Counted from the stretch's first letter, positions 9,169-17,977 are shown. The stretch is DNA of 64,000 nucleotides from Mucilaginibacter flavidus (GCF_024055575.1 NZ_JAMXOE010000003.1:124001-188000), one strand, 5' to 3'. A program made the numbers and translations. The notes: generated by a model from the sequence alone, not told the origin.

Positions 9169-9269
9169 AAGTCCGAAAGACCGAAAGTCAGTAAAGTCCG
9201 AAAGACGAAAGGTGTTGTAGTTCACTGCAAGTCATCTTCCGGACTTTCGGACTTTTCCGACTTCGGACT
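9169..9269. repeat. Inverted repeat, AAGTCCGAAAG family
   Basis: Left arm 9169-9211 is built of tandem AAGTCCGAAAG / ACCGAAAGTCAGT units. The right arm 9233-9269 is the complement (TTCCGGACTTTCGGACTTTT). The arms can form a long hairpin after tpiA. Other copies are at 14653-14829 and 23306-23447. Confidence 0.8.
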
Positions 9270-9278
9270 CCCATCCCC

Positions 9279-9701
9279 ATGAAAAAGCTGCTGCGATTCT
9301 TTCTGCCGCCTTTTATTGGCTTTTCCGCTTTTTTTGTGGGGATACGGTACAGCTCGCTCTATTTTGAACTAAAATTTGATGAGATGGGCCTGGGCGACCT
9401 GAAAAGCTTTATGGCTTTTTACCGGTACACAATGCCCTTGCTGTTTGTTGTTGCTGTGTTAACGCAATTATTGGTGATAGCGCCTGTATGGCGTGCCATG
9501 AAGGTGAAGACTGCCGCAGACAAGATAAACGTCATCATCGACCTTTGTTTTATATGCGTTTTATTTGCCTTCGGGATAGCTTACATCATTTGGGACCCCC
9601 ACGCGGGCATTAACAGACTGGTTAAGCTCACCGGTTTCCTATCAGCAGTACAATTGGCTTATTGGTTTATAAATTTGATAATATTGTATTTGATAGAATA
9701 G
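9279..9701 (+). CDS. Small integral membrane protein, unknown
   Basis: 140 residues, strongly hydrophobic, with four likely transmembrane segments: about 8-28, 48-72, 85-105 and 117-138. I recognise no family. It begins MKKLLRFFLPPFIGFSAFF after an AAGTCCGAAAG-type repeat and precedes prmA by 83 bp on the same strand. No function can be inferred. Confidence 0.7.
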   Translation: MKKLLRFFLPPFIGFSAFFVGIRYSSLYFELKFDEMGLGDLKSFMAFYRYTMPLLFVVAVLTQLLVIAPVWRAMKVKTAADKINVIIDLCFICVLFAFGIAYIIWDPHAGINRLVKLTGFLSAVQLAYWFINLIILYLIE

Positions 9702-9784
9702 GAACCGCTGAATTTTTTGATTTCGCTGATTGTTTGTTCAGGGAAAAAACTCAAATCACTCGTCTTAAATCTCATATCTAAAAA

Positions 9785-10621
9785 ATGAACTACTACGAAT
9801 TACTTTTTACCACTATAACTACCGAGGATTATCAGCAGGATTTACTGATAAATGCTTTGGGCGAAATTGGGTTTGATACTTTTGAGGAGCTTGATTTTGG
9901 GTTTAAAGCCTACATACCAGCAAACGATTTTAATCAGCAGTTGCTCGACGAAACGCTAACTGCTTACCAGGATATGTTTACGTTTAGCTACGACATTACG
10001 CTGATACCACAAAAAAACTGGAATGAGGTGTGGGAGAGTAATTTTGAGCCGATTGAAATTGGTAACCAGATTTTTGTGCGGGCTACCTTTCACCAGCCAA
10101 GGCCCGAGTTTAAATACGAGATTGTTATCGATCCTAAAATGGCGTTCGGCACCGGGCACCATCAAACCACATCAATGATGCTGCAACTGATGCTTGAGAA
10201 TGATTTTTCAGGTAAGAAAGTACTTGACATGGGCTGCGGTACAGGTATTTTAGCCATAATGGCATCCAAACTTGGCGCTGCGGAGATTGTCGCTATTGAT
10301 TATGACCCGGTTTGCTATGAAAGCACTATCGAGAACGCTAATTTGAATAATACCGATAACATTACGGCTCTTTGCGGTTCGAAAGAAGTTATACCGGCAG
10401 TAGTTTTCGATACCATATTGGCCAACATCAACCGTAATATCCTTATAGATCAGATGGAAAGCTACAGTGAAGTGCTGAAACCGGGCAACGAGATTTATTT
10501 CAGCGGATTTTACGAAACGCCCGATCTGGAAATAATTACAGATGAGGCCCGTAAATATGGCCTGAAATATATCAGCCACAAAAAGGATAAGGACTGGGTT
10601 GCCGCCAAGTTTGTAAAGTAA
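9785..10621 (+). CDS. prmA: Ribosomal protein L11 methyltransferase
   Basis: 278-residue SAM-dependent methyltransferase that trimethylates L11. The SAM-binding motif I is KVLDMGCGTGILAIMASKLGA at about 143-163, followed by the acidic EIVAIDYDP. The PrmA-specific FGTGHHQTTSMMLQLML precedes it, and ANINRNIL corresponds to the catalytic N-x-x-x region. The N-terminal domain is the L11-recognition part. It is followed by a gap and then uspA. Confidence 0.95.
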   Translation: MNYYELLFTTITTEDYQQDLLINALGEIGFDTFEELDFGFKAYIPANDFNQQLLDETLTAYQDMFTFSYDITLIPQKNWNEVWESNFEPIEIGNQIFVRATFHQPRPEFKYEIVIDPKMAFGTGHHQTTSMMLQLMLENDFSGKKVLDMGCGTGILAIMASKLGAAEIVAIDYDPVCYESTIENANLNNTDNITALCGSKEVIPAVVFDTILANINRNILIDQMESYSEVLKPGNEIYFSGFYETPDLEIITDEARKYGLKYISHKKDKDWVAAKFVK

Positions 10622-10807
10622 AGAAACAATGCTGCGCATCTTTACTCCATAGGGTCGTACCGTATATTTACATTAACACTATGTAAATATTTACTAATTT
10701 TTTTCTTATATTTAGGGTAATAAATTAATGTTGTTTTTTTAACTCGAACGATATTAATTTATTTGGTAATGCGTTTCCATTGTAGCTTGCAACACTGATT
10801 TGGTGAA

Positions 10808-11656
10808 ATGAAAACTTATCTTGTCCCTATTGATTTTTCGGCCGCGGCTGAACATGCTGCCGAATTTGCCGCTGCATTGAGCCACCAAACCGAGGTTGAG
10901 CACATTATTTTGTTGAATGCCTACTACGTTTCGATGTACGAAACTATACTGCCTAACCCCGATATGGTGTTGGTGAGAGAAGAGGAAGTTGAACAAAATG
11001 CCGCCGAAAGGCTGCGAAACCTGGAGAAATACGCAGAAAAGCTTCAGGAAAAGGTCAGGCCGGGTGTTAAAATAACCACGCATCTAAACCGTACCCACCT
11101 GTTGCGGGCGGTTGTCGAAAATGCAATCAGTAAAAATGCCGACCTCGTTATACTGGGGAGCAAGGGCAACAGTAGCAACAGCGATGCAAAAATAGGCAGC
11201 CACGTTGTTAAAATTGCAAAAGCATGCCCGGTTCCGGTAATTGTCGTGCCGCCGGTGTATGGCATCGAAGACATTAACCGTGTTGTGGTGGCCTGCGACT
11301 TTAATAAAGTGACGGAAGCTGCGCCGTTGGCTTCATTAATAAAGGTATTAAACCGGAGAAAGTTTAACCCCTTGGTTGTAAATATTGATAATAGAGCAGG
11401 TACTGCAGAAGGGGAGGCCGAAAAAATAGCAGAAGGTACTGCCCTTTATGATACCTTGAAGCCATATCACCCTAAGTATTATTTTATTAACCACCCGGAT
11501 ATTATTAATGGCATACTGCATTTTGCCAAGCAGCATGATGCCCAGATAGTGATAGCGCTTCCGCATAAGTATAGTTTTTTACAGTCGTTATTACATACAA
11601 GCATATCGCAGCAATTGCTCGAGAGTTCTGCTGTACCGGTATTATTATTAAAATAG
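10808..11656 (+). CDS. Universal stress protein, tandem UspA domains
   Basis: 282 residues with two Usp domains. The first (1-150, KTYLVPIDFSAAAEHAAEFA) has the ATP-binding glycine pattern LGSKGNSSNSDAKIGSHVVK. The second (from about 155, RVVVACDFNKVTEAAP) lacks that glycine loop and is probably not nucleotide-binding. The two-domain form is common in Bacteroidota. No partner gene is adjacent. The 186-bp upstream gap is AT-rich and probably holds the promoter. Confidence 0.9.
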   Translation: MKTYLVPIDFSAAAEHAAEFAAALSHQTEVEHIILLNAYYVSMYETILPNPDMVLVREEEVEQNAAERLRNLEKYAEKLQEKVRPGVKITTHLNRTHLLRAVVENAISKNADLVILGSKGNSSNSDAKIGSHVVKIAKACPVPVIVVPPVYGIEDINRVVVACDFNKVTEAAPLASLIKVLNRRKFNPLVVNIDNRAGTAEGEAEKIAEGTALYDTLKPYHPKYYFINHPDIINGILHFAKQHDAQIVIALPHKYSFLQSLLHTSISQQLLESSAVPVLLLK

Positions 11657-11860
11657 CTAATATGATTTTGAATGCTTTTTAAAGGAAACGAACAATTATT
11701 AGCTATAAATAATAATTATTAATATATTAGATTTTTTAAAGTAATAGTTCAGCTTCTGCCTCAAATAAAATATTATACAAAATAGTTGATAATTAGATAG
11801 ATATTAGATATTATTGTAACTTTATTAACTATCGCGAAATCTTTTAACCTTTAATATTAA

Positions 11861-12202
11861 ATGAAGACACTCGGAAAAAAAATCAGGTTATTACGCCACC
11901 AAAAAGGATGGAGCCAGGAGGATGTTGCTAAAAGATTGGATATTTCTATCCCTGCCTTTTCGAAAATTGAAACGGGTATTACCGATATCAATTTATCAAG
12001 GCTTGAGCAGATAGCTGCTTTGTTTGAAATGTCGGTAGTGCAATTACTTACTTTTACTGATGCCGAACAGGATCAGAAAGTAATTAATGAGCTGGAAACC
12101 ATTAACAAAAAATTAATGGACCGCGAAACGGAAGTTATCGATCTGCAAAAAAAGGTTATAGAGTTATTTGAAGAATTAAGGCACAACAAAATAACTGCCT
12201 GA
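11861..12202 (+). CDS. XRE-family helix-turn-helix regulator
   Basis: 113 residues. The HTH_3 domain covers about 5-62: LGKKIRLLRHQKGWSQEDVAKRL, then the recognition helix SIPAFSKIETGITDINLSRL. The C-terminal third (ELETINKKLMDRETEVIDLQKKVIELFEELR) is a clear coiled coil, probably for dimerisation. It has no effector domain and stands alone; its target is unknown. Confidence 0.88.
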   Translation: MKTLGKKIRLLRHQKGWSQEDVAKRLDISIPAFSKIETGITDINLSRLEQIAALFEMSVVQLLTFTDAEQDQKVINELETINKKLMDRETEVIDLQKKVIELFEELRHNKITA

Positions 12203-12210
12203 AAATAGTC

Positions 12211-12442
12211 GGCACGAATGAGCTCGAATTGAATTAGCACAAATTCGTTCGAATTTATTCGAATTTCACGAATTTGTTAAAAGCGGGCTCACAGGTTATT
12301 TACCAAATCAACCTGATTCTTAATTAAGGGCTTGTTAAATTTAAAGGCAAATCATGGCCGCTATCGAACTAACCCAACTCGTGTAATTCGATAAAATTCG
12401 TGATGATTAGTGCCAATAAATTCGTGAAATTAGTGTCAATTA
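12211..12442. repeat. Long inverted repeat, AATTCGTGAAATTCG family
   Basis: Left arm about 12211-12278 (GGCACGAATGAGCTCGAATT, GAATTTCACGAATTTG) and right arm about 12378-12442 (CGTGTAATTCGATAAAATTCGTGATG, split here only for naming). It fills the gap between the XRE gene and the convergent acetyltransferase gene and overlaps the latter's stop codon. Copies are also at 15972-16097 and 35443-35577. Confidence 0.75.
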
Positions 12443-13557
12443 AAAATGTAGCGCATCGTTAAGTGCTTCTTTCCAAATACCGCCCCCATTGCATTGTGCA
12501 TCGCTATCATCTTATCGTTAAAGTCGCCAACCCACGATAGTTCGAGTTCGGTATATTGGTTTAATGGCAAAACATATTCGCCCAGCGTAATAAACAACGC
12601 TGACTCGATGCCATGATTTTGAAATTTTTGTTTGGTGCCCATCACAATTGCCCGCATACGGTTAACGCCTCTCCATTTCTTGTATACAAACTTTAACTTG
12701 CCAATTAAATCCAGTTTGCCTTTTAACGGCTTTATCATAGGGTTAGCATCTGGTAAAACTATTAAAAACGATACCGGTTCATTGTTTACATAGGCAAACC
12801 ATATGAGGTTTTCATCCATTAATGGTTTCATTTTATTGAAACTCTCAGCAATGGTAGCCTGGGTAATAGGTACAAAATTTTCGAAGTCCTTCCAGGCATC
12901 GTTGTAAATCTCCTCAAAGTCGGTCGCAAATTTTTCTATCTTACCTGCCGTCAGGTGTTTAAATTCATAGCCCGGCTTTTGTGTAACCCATTTAGCTATT
13001 TTATAAAATCGCTCGGGGAAGGGTTTTACAATATCCAGGTGATTGGTGATCTGCGCATATAAGGTCTTAAAGCCGTAATGTTCAAAAAAGGGCTGGTAAT
13101 ACGGCGGATTATAGTTCATCCCATATGACGGCGAAATGAAGCCGTCAACCAGCAGGCCCCAAAAATTATCATTCTCGCCAAAGTTTATCGGGCCATCCAT
13201 TGCCTGCATGCCGTTTTCGGTCAGCCACTTTTTTGCAGTGTCGAAAAGTAGAAACGCGGCTTTTTCGTCGTCAATACATTCAAAAAAGCCAATGCCGCCG
13301 GTGGGCTGCTCATAGTTATATGCCTTTTTGTTATTGATGAACGCGGCTATGCGGCCAATAAGTTTACCATCATCGCCGGTAAGTATCCACCGTGTGCATT
13401 TACCGTCGTTATGAAAGTTGTTTTTCGCCGGGTCAAATACGGCTTCTATGTCGTTATCAAGCGGGCAAACCCACACATCGTCGTTTTTGTAAATTATTCT
13501 TGCAGTATCTAAAAAAGCTTTTTTTGTTGCTTTGTCTTTTACTTCGGTTATTGTCAT
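12436..13557 (-). CDS. GNAT-superfamily acetyltransferase-like protein
   Basis: 373 residues starting MTITEVKDKATKKAFLD. An upstream in-frame extension exists but is encoded by a dispersed CCCTCTCC repeat, so I chose the ATG at 13557. The pattern (KLIGRIAAFINNKK, then GPINFGENDNFWGLLVDGF, then a C-terminal acetyl-CoA-type fold with GIESALFI) resembles the YghO-like group of acetyltransferase-fold proteins, whose substrate is unknown. The stop codon lies inside an intergenic repeat. Confidence 0.75.
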   Translation of the reverse strand: MTITEVKDKATKKAFLDTARIIYKNDDVWVCPLDNDIEAVFDPAKNNFHNDGKCTRWILTGDDGKLIGRIAAFINNKKAYNYEQPTGGIGFFECIDDEKAAFLLFDTAKKWLTENGMQAMDGPINFGENDNFWGLLVDGFISPSYGMNYNPPYYQPFFEHYGFKTLYAQITNHLDIVKPFPERFYKIAKWVTQKPGYEFKHLTAGKIEKFATDFEEIYNDAWKDFENFVPITQATIAESFNKMKPLMDENLIWFAYVNNEPVSFLIVLPDANPMIKPLKGKLDLIGKLKFVYKKWRGVNRMRAIVMGTKQKFQNHGIESALFITLGEYVLPLNQYTELELSWVGDFNDKMIAMHNAMGAVFGKKHLTMRYIFN

Positions 13558-13645
13558 AATTATCAGGGCTTTTTGGTGAGTATCGGTATATCTCACGTAA
13601 ATCCTTCTCGGAGGGCGAGGGTTAAAACGCCGCCGCTTTTTAGAA

Positions 13646-13665
13646 CCCTCTCCTTTAGGAGAGGG
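13646..13665. repeat. Perfect palindrome CCCTCTCCT-TT-AGGAGAGGG
   Basis: A nine-pair perfect hairpin in a repeat (about 13600-13677) of the widely dispersed CCCTCTCC / GGAGAGGG type. It lies upstream of the acetyltransferase start. Confidence 0.8.
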
Positions 13666-13681
13666 CAGGGTGAGGCAAAAA

Positions 13682-13712
13682 AAAGCATCCACAGGCATTG
13701 CCGGGATGCTTT
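13682..13712 (-). terminator. Terminator of acidic-protein gene
   Basis: On the minus strand, AAAGCATCCC and GGATGCTTT pair around a 12-nt loop and run into eight T. It lies 22 bp after the stop codon of the acidic protein gene. Confidence 0.85.
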
Positions 13713-13733
13713 AAAGTAGATCTTATTTACAGA

Positions 13734-13928
13734 TTAATAATCGTCGTCGTCGTCGTCATCACCATAACTCTCAAATCCTAAATCGTCTAAAGGGCCGTCA
13801 AAATCATCGTCGTCGTCATCTACCTTCTTTTTGGGTGTCTGATCAAGCGTGCTATCATCATCATCTTCATCCTCGCCCGTGTTTTCAACTTTTTTTGTTA
13901 CAGGTTTTTTTGGAGTTCCCATTGCCAT
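13734..13928 (-). CDS. Small acidic Asp-rich protein, unknown
   Basis: 64 residues from the ATG at 13928 (MAMGTPKKPVTKKVENTG). A basic Lys/Pro/Thr-rich head is followed by runs of Asp and Glu: EDEDDDD, VDDDDDDFDGP and a final YGDDDDDDDY. No fold is predicted; it should be disordered and very acidic. Its own strong terminator supports expression. It could bind a basic partner such as ribosomal protein, polyamine or metal, but this is unproven. Confidence 0.65.
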   Translation of the reverse strand: MAMGTPKKPVTKKVENTGEDEDDDDSTLDQTPKKKVDDDDDDFDGPLDDLGFESYGDDDDDDDY

Positions 13929-14087
13929 GAATTTTATAGTAAAACTGTTTTCATTAAATAAATGCACACAAGTGCAATTATCGTGTTGCTGTTTTTATTT
14001 CTTAGTAAAAATAATCAAAATCATTTTCATTAAAAACATCATTTACAAAAAAAATATTTTCTGATTGTTTTTCAGGAAATTACAAAA

Positions 14088-14648
14088 TTATTCGGACTGT
14101 TCGCCTATTGAAACGCCATTACTGGCAAAATCTTTCATTTGTGGCAGTTCGGCGATGTCGTTTATGCCAAAATAGTCCATAAACAGCGCACTGGTGCCAT
14201 AAAGTATGGGCTTACCCAAAGCTTCAGATTTACCAACAATGGTAATTAATTCTTTTTCCAGCAGTTTTTGTATCGAGTAATCGCAGTTTACGCCGCGTAT
14301 TTGCTCTACATCGGGCTTGGTTACCGGTTGTTTATAAGCGATAATCGCAAGCGTTTCCAATGCAGCCTGGCTCAGTTTCTTTTTCGACCGTTGGGCCTGC
14401 AGCAGGCTGATGACCTGGTGATAATCCTTTTTTGTTAAAAACTGGTAGCCGTTGTTGAGTTTAACTATCTCAATGGCAAACCGGCTGTCGTGGTATTTAT
14501 TGGTGATATTTTGCAGGTGGGTATTTATTTCATCCTCACTAAAATCCTGGCCAAAGGCTGATTGCAGACAATAAAGAATTTCTTCGGTACGAATACTTTG
14601 TTCCGATGCAAATATTAAAGCTTCAATGTATTGTCCGATGTTGTCCAT
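14088..14648 (-). CDS. scpB: Chromosome segregation protein ScpB
   Basis: 186 residues. Two winged-helix domains are visible, the second containing LSQAALETLAIIAYKQPVTKPDVEQIRGVNCDY, the most conserved stretch of ScpB. It acts with ScpA and SMC in chromosome condensation. scpA and smc are not in the window. It lies downstream of mqnC on the same strand but is separated by a long repeat, so cotranscription is uncertain. Confidence 0.95.
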   Translation of the reverse strand: MDNIGQYIEALIFASEQSIRTEEILYCLQSAFGQDFSEDEINTHLQNITNKYHDSRFAIEIVKLNNGYQFLTKKDYHQVISLLQAQRSKKKLSQAALETLAIIAYKQPVTKPDVEQIRGVNCDYSIQKLLEKELITIVGKSEALGKPILYGTSALFMDYFGINDIAELPQMKDFASNGVSIGEQSE

Positions 14649-14652
14649 TTGT

Positions 14653-14829
14653 AGTCCCGGAGAGCCCGGAAAGTTAGTAAAGCCCGAAAGTAGGAAAAAG
14701 TTGGGACAAGTCCGAAAGTCGTAAAAGTCCGAAAGATAAAAATAGCTGGAACAAGCTATAAGCTTACCTTCCTATAAAAGCGATGAAGCGTCTTTCGGAC
14801 TTACCGGACTTTTCCGAATTTCGGACTTC
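14653..14829. repeat. Long inverted repeat, AAGTCCGAAAG family
   Basis: Left arm about 14653-14737 carries at least four degenerate AAGTCCGAAAG units. The right arm 14788-14829 reads GTCTTTCGGACTTACCGGAC and TTTTCCGAATTTCGGACTTCC. It occupies the whole mqnC-scpB gap. Confidence 0.8.
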
Positions 14830-14830
14830 C

Positions 14831-15955
14831 TTAATAATTAATTACCTGTTCTTCAATAGCTGCCGGTATTTCACGCCATTCGTATTTTTGGGTGCGCAGC
14901 TGGGGTTCAAAGCCTGCTTCTTTTATCGATTCCTGGATGCCTTTTGCGGTAAAGCGATGCGGCGCACCGGCGGCCGATACTACATTTTCCTCAATCATAA
15001 TCGACCCAAAATCGTTTGCGCCAGCATGCAGGCAAAGCTGGGCAACCTGTTTGCCAACGGTTAGCCATGAGGCCTGGATGTTTTTTATATTAGGCAGCAT
15101 AATACGGCTAAGCGCTATCATGCGAATATATTCGTCGCCGGTAACGTTGTTGGTAATGCCTCTCAGTTTACGCAGCAAGGTGCCGTCATCCTGGAAAGGC
15201 CATGGTATAAAGGCTACAAAGCCGTATGCGCCTTCAGGCTTTTCCGCCTGCACTTCACGTATCCAAACCAAATGTTCAAAGCGCTCCTCAATGGTTTCGA
15301 TATGCCCGAACATCATGGTGGCCGAGCTTGGCAGGTTAAGCTGATGGGCTGCACGCATAACATCCAGCCATTCCTTACCACCGCATTTGCCTTTGCTTAT
15401 CAGGCGGCGTACGCGGTCGTTCAATATTTCAGCGCCTGCGCCGGGTAACGAATCGAGGCCGGCGGCTTTCAATTCTCTTAGTACGTCGATATGGCTCATG
15501 CCTTCCAGTTTGGCAACGTGCGCAATTTCTGGCGGGCCTAATGAGTGTAATTTAAGAGTAGGGTATAGTTCCTTTAGCTGGCGGAAAGTATCCGCATAGA
15601 ATTTTAAACCTAAATCCGGGTGATGTCCGCCTTGCAATAAAAGCTGGTCGCCGCCATAGCGGAAGGTTTCTTCTATTTTCTGCTTGTAGGTTTCAATATC
15701 GGTTATGTAGCTATCCTCGTGACCGGGACGGCGAAAAAAATTACAGAACTTGCAATTGGCTATGCACACGTTGGTGGTGTTAACGTTGCGGTCTATCTGC
15801 CAGGTAACCTTGCCGTGGGGTACCTGAATTTTGCGCAGCTCGTTGGCTGTGTACATCAAGTCGGCAGTTGAAGCATTTTTGTATAGAAAAACGCCCTCAT
15901 CCTGGCTCAAAAAATCAAACTGCAAAGCGCGCTGCAACAGGTTAGCTGTGTTCAT
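14831..15955 (-). CDS. mqnC: Cyclic dehypoxanthinyl futalosine synthase MqnC
   Basis: 374-residue radical SAM enzyme of the futalosine route to menaquinone. The cluster-binding motif is CIANCKFCNF (CxxxCxxC). Other MqnC signatures are GGDQLLLQGGHHPDLGL, HSLGPPEIAHVAKLEGM, LDSLPGAGAEILNDRVRR, SSATMMFGHIETIEERFEHL and FVAFIPWPFQ. I start at ATG 15955. A TATATTTG box ends only 3 nt before it, suggesting a leaderless transcript. It implies menaquinone made by this pathway, matching the nuo genes nearby. Confidence 0.95.
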   Translation of the reverse strand: MNTANLLQRALQFDFLSQDEGVFLYKNASTADLMYTANELRKIQVPHGKVTWQIDRNVNTTNVCIANCKFCNFFRRPGHEDSYITDIETYKQKIEETFRYGGDQLLLQGGHHPDLGLKFYADTFRQLKELYPTLKLHSLGPPEIAHVAKLEGMSHIDVLRELKAAGLDSLPGAGAEILNDRVRRLISKGKCGGKEWLDVMRAAHQLNLPSSATMMFGHIETIEERFEHLVWIREVQAEKPEGAYGFVAFIPWPFQDDGTLLRKLRGITNNVTGDEYIRMIALSRIMLPNIKNIQASWLTVGKQVAQLCLHAGANDFGSIMIEENVVSAAGAPHRFTAKGIQESIKEAGFEPQLRTQKYEWREIPAAIEEQVINY

Positions 15956-15971
15956 GCACAAATATAGTGAA

Positions 15972-16097
15972 CAGCACGAAGTTGCACGAATTTATGCGAA
16001 TTTCACGAATTAAATAACACTAAAGTGACTGATAATCGCTGTGTTATTATTTGATTCAAATTCGTGAAATTCGGTCAAATTCGTGCTCATTAGTGTT
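15972..16097. repeat. Inverted repeat, AATTTCACGAATT family
   Basis: Left arm 15972-16010 (CAGCACGAAGTTGCACGAAT, TTTCACGAATT) and right arm 16058-16097 (AAATTCGTGAAATTCGGTC, AAATTCGTGCTCATTAGTGTT). The right arm encodes the last residues and the stop codon of the ModF-like gene. Confidence 0.8.
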
Positions 16098-17591
16098 AAT
16101 TCCCTTATCCAACCTCAATACCTTAGTCACACTATCCGGAATTTCATGCTGATAATGCGTTACATAAATTAGCGTAACATTACTCAACCGGCAAATGGTA
16201 TCAACCAAAGTTTTAAAATGATGTTGCTGATGGTCGTCAAGTCCCTGGCAGGGTTCGTCGAAAATTAATAAATCCGGATTTTTTATCAGTGCGCGGGCAA
16301 GCAGACACAGGCGTTGGGCGCTGGCGGGTATGTTTTTTAGTAATACTCTCGCGTACTTATCTATCTCCAGAGCTTTCATCCAACGTAACGCCGTATCCGC
16401 CTTTGTTTTTTGCGATGGACGGAAAAGCCCCAGCGTATCATAATATCCCGATTCAATCACCTGCAGGCAACTGTTGTCAGTAGGGAAGTATTGGTGCAAC
16501 TCGGGCGATACAAAACCGATTTTACTTTTTATATCCCAGATGCTCTCGCCAGTGCCGCGTTTTTTATCAAACAAAATAATGTCGTTGGCATAAGCCTGCG
16601 GATTATCGGCATTTATTAAACTAAGCAAGGTTGACTTACCGGCGCCGTTTGGCCCAAGCAGCGCCCATCTGTCGCCGGGTGTTATCTGCCAGTTTATTTT
16701 GTTTAAAATTACCTTATCGCCATACTTAATAATCACATCGTTCATTTTTACAATGTATTGATATGTGGTTTTTCCAGTCCCGGTGTTTAAGAGTGCCTTA
16801 AGTTCTTCGTTGTCAACCTCGTCCGGCGTTTGATCTAAAAACAATTCCGCTTTAAATTCTGCCCTGGTAAAAGTTTCGGTAACAGTGCCGGCCTCCAAAA
16901 CGGCCACGTTTGTTACGGCATTGGGTATTTCATATGGCGATGTCGCCATTATTACTGAAATACCCGATCCTATAATTTCATCAATAATTGAATTGAATTT
17001 ATTCCGGGTGTTAACATCCAACCCGGTTAGCGGGCTGTCAAGCAGCAACAAAATCGGTTTTTTAAGCAGTGCCGCAGCCAGCATCAGGCGCTTGGTTTCG
17101 CCGTTCGAAAGTTTGATGATCTGTTTGTTAAGCAACTCACCAAGACTTAATAGGGTAGTGGTTTTTTCAAAGGTCCAATAGTTATTGTGCGGTAGTGCCG
17201 GAACTATTGTTCCCAGGTATTGTTCAACGGTAAGTGCATCTTCCGAGTCGGACGAGTTATAGCGTTGCTGGTAATAAAAATCGGTGGTGTTGGACAGGTT
17301 TTTGAAATGATGCCGTGGCTCAACCAAAGCTATCAGTTTATGCCAAGTAAAGTTGATGCTGTTGTCATCTTCATCACTAATGAAATCTTCAAAAAAGTTA
17401 TAGTCGATATTGCCGCCGGTAATATTAAACCTGCCTGCAAGCGTATGCAGTAACGCACTTTTACCTGAGCCGCTTTTTCCTACCAGGGCCCAGCTCTCGC
17501 CTTTGTTAACTAAAAAACTAAGATGGGTAAACAGCGTATTGTTTAAATACCTTACTGTAATATTATTAATGGATATTAAAGGTAGATGCAT
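16056..17591 (-). CDS. ModF-like double ABC ATPase
   Basis: 511-residue protein with two fused ABC ATPase domains and no membrane segment, like E. coli ModF/PhrA. Domain 1: Walker A GKSGSGKSALL, signature LSNGETKR, Walker B LLLLDSPLTGLD. Domain 2: Walker A GPNGAGKSTLL, Walker B LLIFDEPCQGLD, H-loop YVTHYQHE. The second signature is degenerate (IPASAQRL instead of LSxGQ). The C-terminal residues NEHEFDRISRI are encoded by an intergenic repeat. The role, possibly molybdate-linked or regulatory, is not shown by the context. Confidence 0.85.
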   Translation of the reverse strand: MHLPLISINNITVRYLNNTLFTHLSFLVNKGESWALVGKSGSGKSALLHTLAGRFNITGGNIDYNFFEDFISDEDDNSINFTWHKLIALVEPRHHFKNLSNTTDFYYQQRYNSSDSEDALTVEQYLGTIVPALPHNNYWTFEKTTTLLSLGELLNKQIIKLSNGETKRLMLAAALLKKPILLLLDSPLTGLDVNTRNKFNSIIDEIIGSGISVIMATSPYEIPNAVTNVAVLEAGTVTETFTRAEFKAELFLDQTPDEVDNEELKALLNTGTGKTTYQYIVKMNDVIIKYGDKVILNKINWQITPGDRWALLGPNGAGKSTLLSLINADNPQAYANDIILFDKKRGTGESIWDIKSKIGFVSPELHQYFPTDNSCLQVIESGYYDTLGLFRPSQKTKADTALRWMKALEIDKYARVLLKNIPASAQRLCLLARALIKNPDLLIFDEPCQGLDDHQQHHFKTLVDTICRLSNVTLIYVTHYQHEIPDSVTKVLRLDKGINTNEHEFDRISRI

Positions 17592-17659
17592 GATTGCGCT
17601 TTGCCGGTAAAATTAATTAACCGTTTTAATTATGCCGGCACTTTAACAACAAAAAACGC

Positions 17660-17698
17660 CTGTAAACAAAAACGCCCGGCTATTACTAGCCAGGCGTT
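17660..17698 (-). terminator. Terminator after lipoprotein gene
   Basis: On the minus strand AACGCCTGGCTA and TAGCCGGGCGTT pair around a short loop and run into TTTTGTTT. It is downstream of the 17721-17942 lipoprotein gene. Confidence 0.85.
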
Positions 17699-17720
17699 CT
17701 GTTTTTCTACAAAAAGAAAA

Positions 17721-17942
17721 TTATTTTTTCTTGGTAGTGTCTTTAGCCATTTTCTTAGCAGTGTCAGCCATTTTCTTAGCAGTGTCAGCCATTTTCTTAG
17801 CAGTATCAGCCATTTTCATTGCAGTGTCAGCTTTTTTAGTAGTGTCAGAATCAGCTGAACCAGCAGAACCTTTACCTTTACAAGCAGCGAAAGAAACAGC
17901 GATAACTAAGGCTAAAGCGCCCATTTTGAATGAATTTTTCAT
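17721..17942 (-). CDS. Small tandem-repeat lipoprotein, Lpp-like (1)
   Basis: 73 residues. MKNSFKMGALALVIAVSFAAC is a lipoprotein signal peptide with the lipidated Cys at 21. The mature part has four near-identical 7-residue repeats of the type MADTAKK and ends TTKKK. Size (about 53 mature residues), heptad periodicity and C-terminal lysines recall Braun lipoprotein, though no sequence homology is claimed. The signal peptide is identical to that of the next gene, showing recent duplication. The upstream GGGTTAC-N15-GTATTAAT motif suggests control by the nearby ECF sigma factor. Confidence 0.82.
   Translation of the reverse strand: MKNSFKMGALALVIAVSFAACKGKGSAGSADSDTTKKADTAMKMADTAKKMADTAKKMADTAKKMAKDTTKKK
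17745..17828. repeat. Four 21-bp tandem repeats inside lipoprotein gene
   Basis: The unit AGCCATTTTCTTAGCAGTGT+C occurs four times: 17745, 17766 and 17787 (one change), and 17808 (two changes). Each encodes one 7-residue unit of the lipoprotein, so copy-number change would alter length without frameshift. Confidence 0.92.
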
Positions 17943-17977
17943 GTTAATTTTCTTTTTAAGTGATTAAATAGTTTAGC

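Noticed and set aside
13558..13698. N-terminal extension of the acetyltransferase-like gene
   Set aside because: It reads through the CCCTCTCC palindrome repeat and a terminator.
17745..17828. Possible CRISPR array
   Set aside because: The units are contiguous, coding and without spacers.
17731..17967. Open frame antisense to lipoprotein 1 with repeated hydrophobic FLAVSAI units
   Set aside because: It is the reverse reading of the 21-bp repeats; the other strand has signal peptide, promoter motif and terminator.
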